This document shows, in pieces, positions 5,173-5,714 of a stretch of 5,714 nt of DNA. The notes beneath the pieces were generated by a model. The model saw only the letters and a program-made list of their open reading frames with translations, did not search any database and was not told where the DNA came from. Each line of letters begins with the position of its first letter. The first letter of the stretch is position 1. A program made the translations under genes and the position numbers. Location of the stretch: the NCBI GenBank assembly GCA_035269445.1, contig DATFJC010000016.1, forward strand, positions 1 to 5,714, given 5' to 3'. Origin of the DNA: DATFJC01 sp035269445 (GTDB lineage Bacteria; Patescibacteriota; Patescibacteriia; UBA2591; UBA6264).

Positions 5173-5631
5173 TTATTCAATTCCGACTAGGGCTAAGGTT
5201 GTTAAACCAATTATAACCCCGATCCAGACTAAAACCGATCCAAGGACAATAAGCCCTATAATCAATCCAGCCTGCATTAAAGAAAATAGAAAGGCTTCAC
5301 AAAAATCAGCTGCCCTGCCCTTATAAACAACAATACTTGCTAAAAACAATCCAAAAACCAGAATCAATATGTGTGTATATTGAAAATCCTTTAAAAACAG
5401 AAATAAACTAGCAAGTGTCAAAAGACTGACCAACGCAGGGAAGGTAGCTTTCCATTTCCTTGAAATAGCTATTATAGTCAAGCCTGTTAAAATTCCAACT
5501 ATAATAGTAAAATCAACCTGAGATACACTCCCCCATTTAAAGCCCCACCATAGTAAACCATAATAAAGAGCATAAAATATTAAGGTGAATAGGGTATAAA
5601 CTAAATGGGGATAATATATTTTCTTTTCCAT
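5173..5631 (-). CDS. Small multi-pass integral membrane protein of unknown function
   Basis: I do not recognise this 152-aa protein. It is strongly hydrophobic, with about five or six predicted membrane helices: roughly residues 10-29, 40-57, 63-80, 86-103, 113-130 and 131-149, the last two possibly one hairpin. The loops are short. Features that stand out are the aromatic cluster YYGLLWWGFKWG (23-34), the basic loop SRKWK (57-61) and the motif YKGRAADFCEAF (103-114) before the last hydrophobic pair. There is no cleavable signal peptide or soluble domain. The start at 5631 is chosen because a perfect AGGAGG (5637-5642) lies 5 nt upstream. A longer in-frame reading from a TTG at 5703 would begin inside the -35 box and is unlikely. 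The gene has its own promoter, is convergent with the leucine tRNAs, and ends 3 nt beyond the shared terminator. It appears monocistronic. Confidence 0.85.
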   Translation of the reverse strand: MEKKIYYPHLVYTLFTLIFYALYYGLLWWGFKWGSVSQVDFTIIVGILTGLTIIAISRKWKATFPALVSLLTLASLFLFLKDFQYTHILILVFGLFLASIVVYKGRAADFCEAFLFSLMQAGLIIGLIVLGSVLVWIGVIIGLTTLALVGIE

Positions 5632-5636
5632 CTTAA

Positions 5637-5642
5637 CCTCCT
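5637..5642 (-). promoter_or_regulatory. Canonical Shine-Dalgarno sequence fixing the start of the membrane-protein gene
   Basis: The minus strand reads AGGAGG, then ttaag, then ATG at 5631. It is the only full-length Shine-Dalgarno match before a gene in the window and selects this start over the longer reading frame. Confidence 0.9.
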
Positions 5643-5674
5643 TTTTTAATTTTAAATATCTTTTAATTATATTA

Positions 5675-5703
5675 AATATAGCAAAAAAAGACGTTTTTGT
5701 CAA
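5675..5703 (-). promoter_or_regulatory. Near-consensus sigma70 promoter of the membrane-protein gene
   Basis: On the minus strand a perfect TTGACA (5698-5703) is followed after 17 nt by TATATT (5675-5680), with an extended -10 TGC just before it. The leader would be about 37 nt and includes the AGGAGG site. By consensus match it is among the strongest promoters in the window. Confidence 0.88.
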
Positions 5704-5714
5704 TAAGATTTTAT

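Noticed and set aside
5632..5703. N-terminal extension of the small membrane protein by 24 codons
   Set aside because: The start would be a TTG inside the -35 box, upstream of the transcript start, while an ideal AGGAGG precedes the internal ATG.
1..5714. UGA recoding (genetic code 4 or 25)
   Set aside because: All genes read full length under the standard code with family-typical ends, the six complete ones stop at TAA, and the tRNA-Trp has only the CCA anticodon. Nothing supports recoding, although UGA is simply not used here, so the window cannot exclude it.

Overview
The window is AT-rich bacterial DNA with short intergenic gaps, a lysine-rich proteome, trimmed housekeeping proteins and mostly no Shine-Dalgarno sequences. 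It also holds a membrane-anchored protein resembling the N-terminal module of the VirD4-like ATPases common in Candidate Phyla Radiation genomes. Together these suggest a Patescibacteria/CPR bacterium. This is inference; no marker gene here fixes the phylum. All six complete genes end in TAA, and nothing requires a non-standard genetic code.

Left block (1-3833, minus strand). One long array reads right to left from an extended -10 promoter at 3806-3833: tRNA-Thr(UGU), rpmG (ribosomal protein L33, 51 aa), tRNA-Trp(CCA), dnaJ, a lysine-rich single-pass membrane protein of 435 aa, rsmI (16S rRNA C1402 2'-O-methyltransferase, without the usual C-terminal extension), and the 5' part of metG, which runs off the left edge. 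No terminator hairpin is evident between these genes. tRNAs and mRNAs are interleaved, so tRNA processing would define mRNA ends. Most members serve translation or protein folding; the 435-aa protein is the exception.

Middle block (3834-5108, plus strand). A divergent promoter drives a membrane-anchored SIMPL-domain (DUF541) protein. Two class II leucine tRNAs follow, Leu(UAA) and Leu(UAG). Each has its own consensus-like promoter, and that of Leu(UAA) lies inside the last codons of the SIMPL gene.

Right block (5110-5714). A perfect AT-rich inverted repeat sits beside a strong bidirectional terminator. These separate the leucine tRNAs from a convergent minus-strand gene for a small unrecognised multi-pass membrane protein. 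That gene has a near-consensus promoter and the only canonical AGGAGG ribosome binding site in the window.

I see no CRISPR array, insertion sequence, prophage gene or defence cassette, and no clearly new multi-gene system. The least ordinary points are the ATPase-less VirD4-like module in a translation operon, the tRNA-Thr/rpmG/tRNA-Trp cluster with dnaJ where secE is often found, and the promoter placement around the leucine tRNAs.
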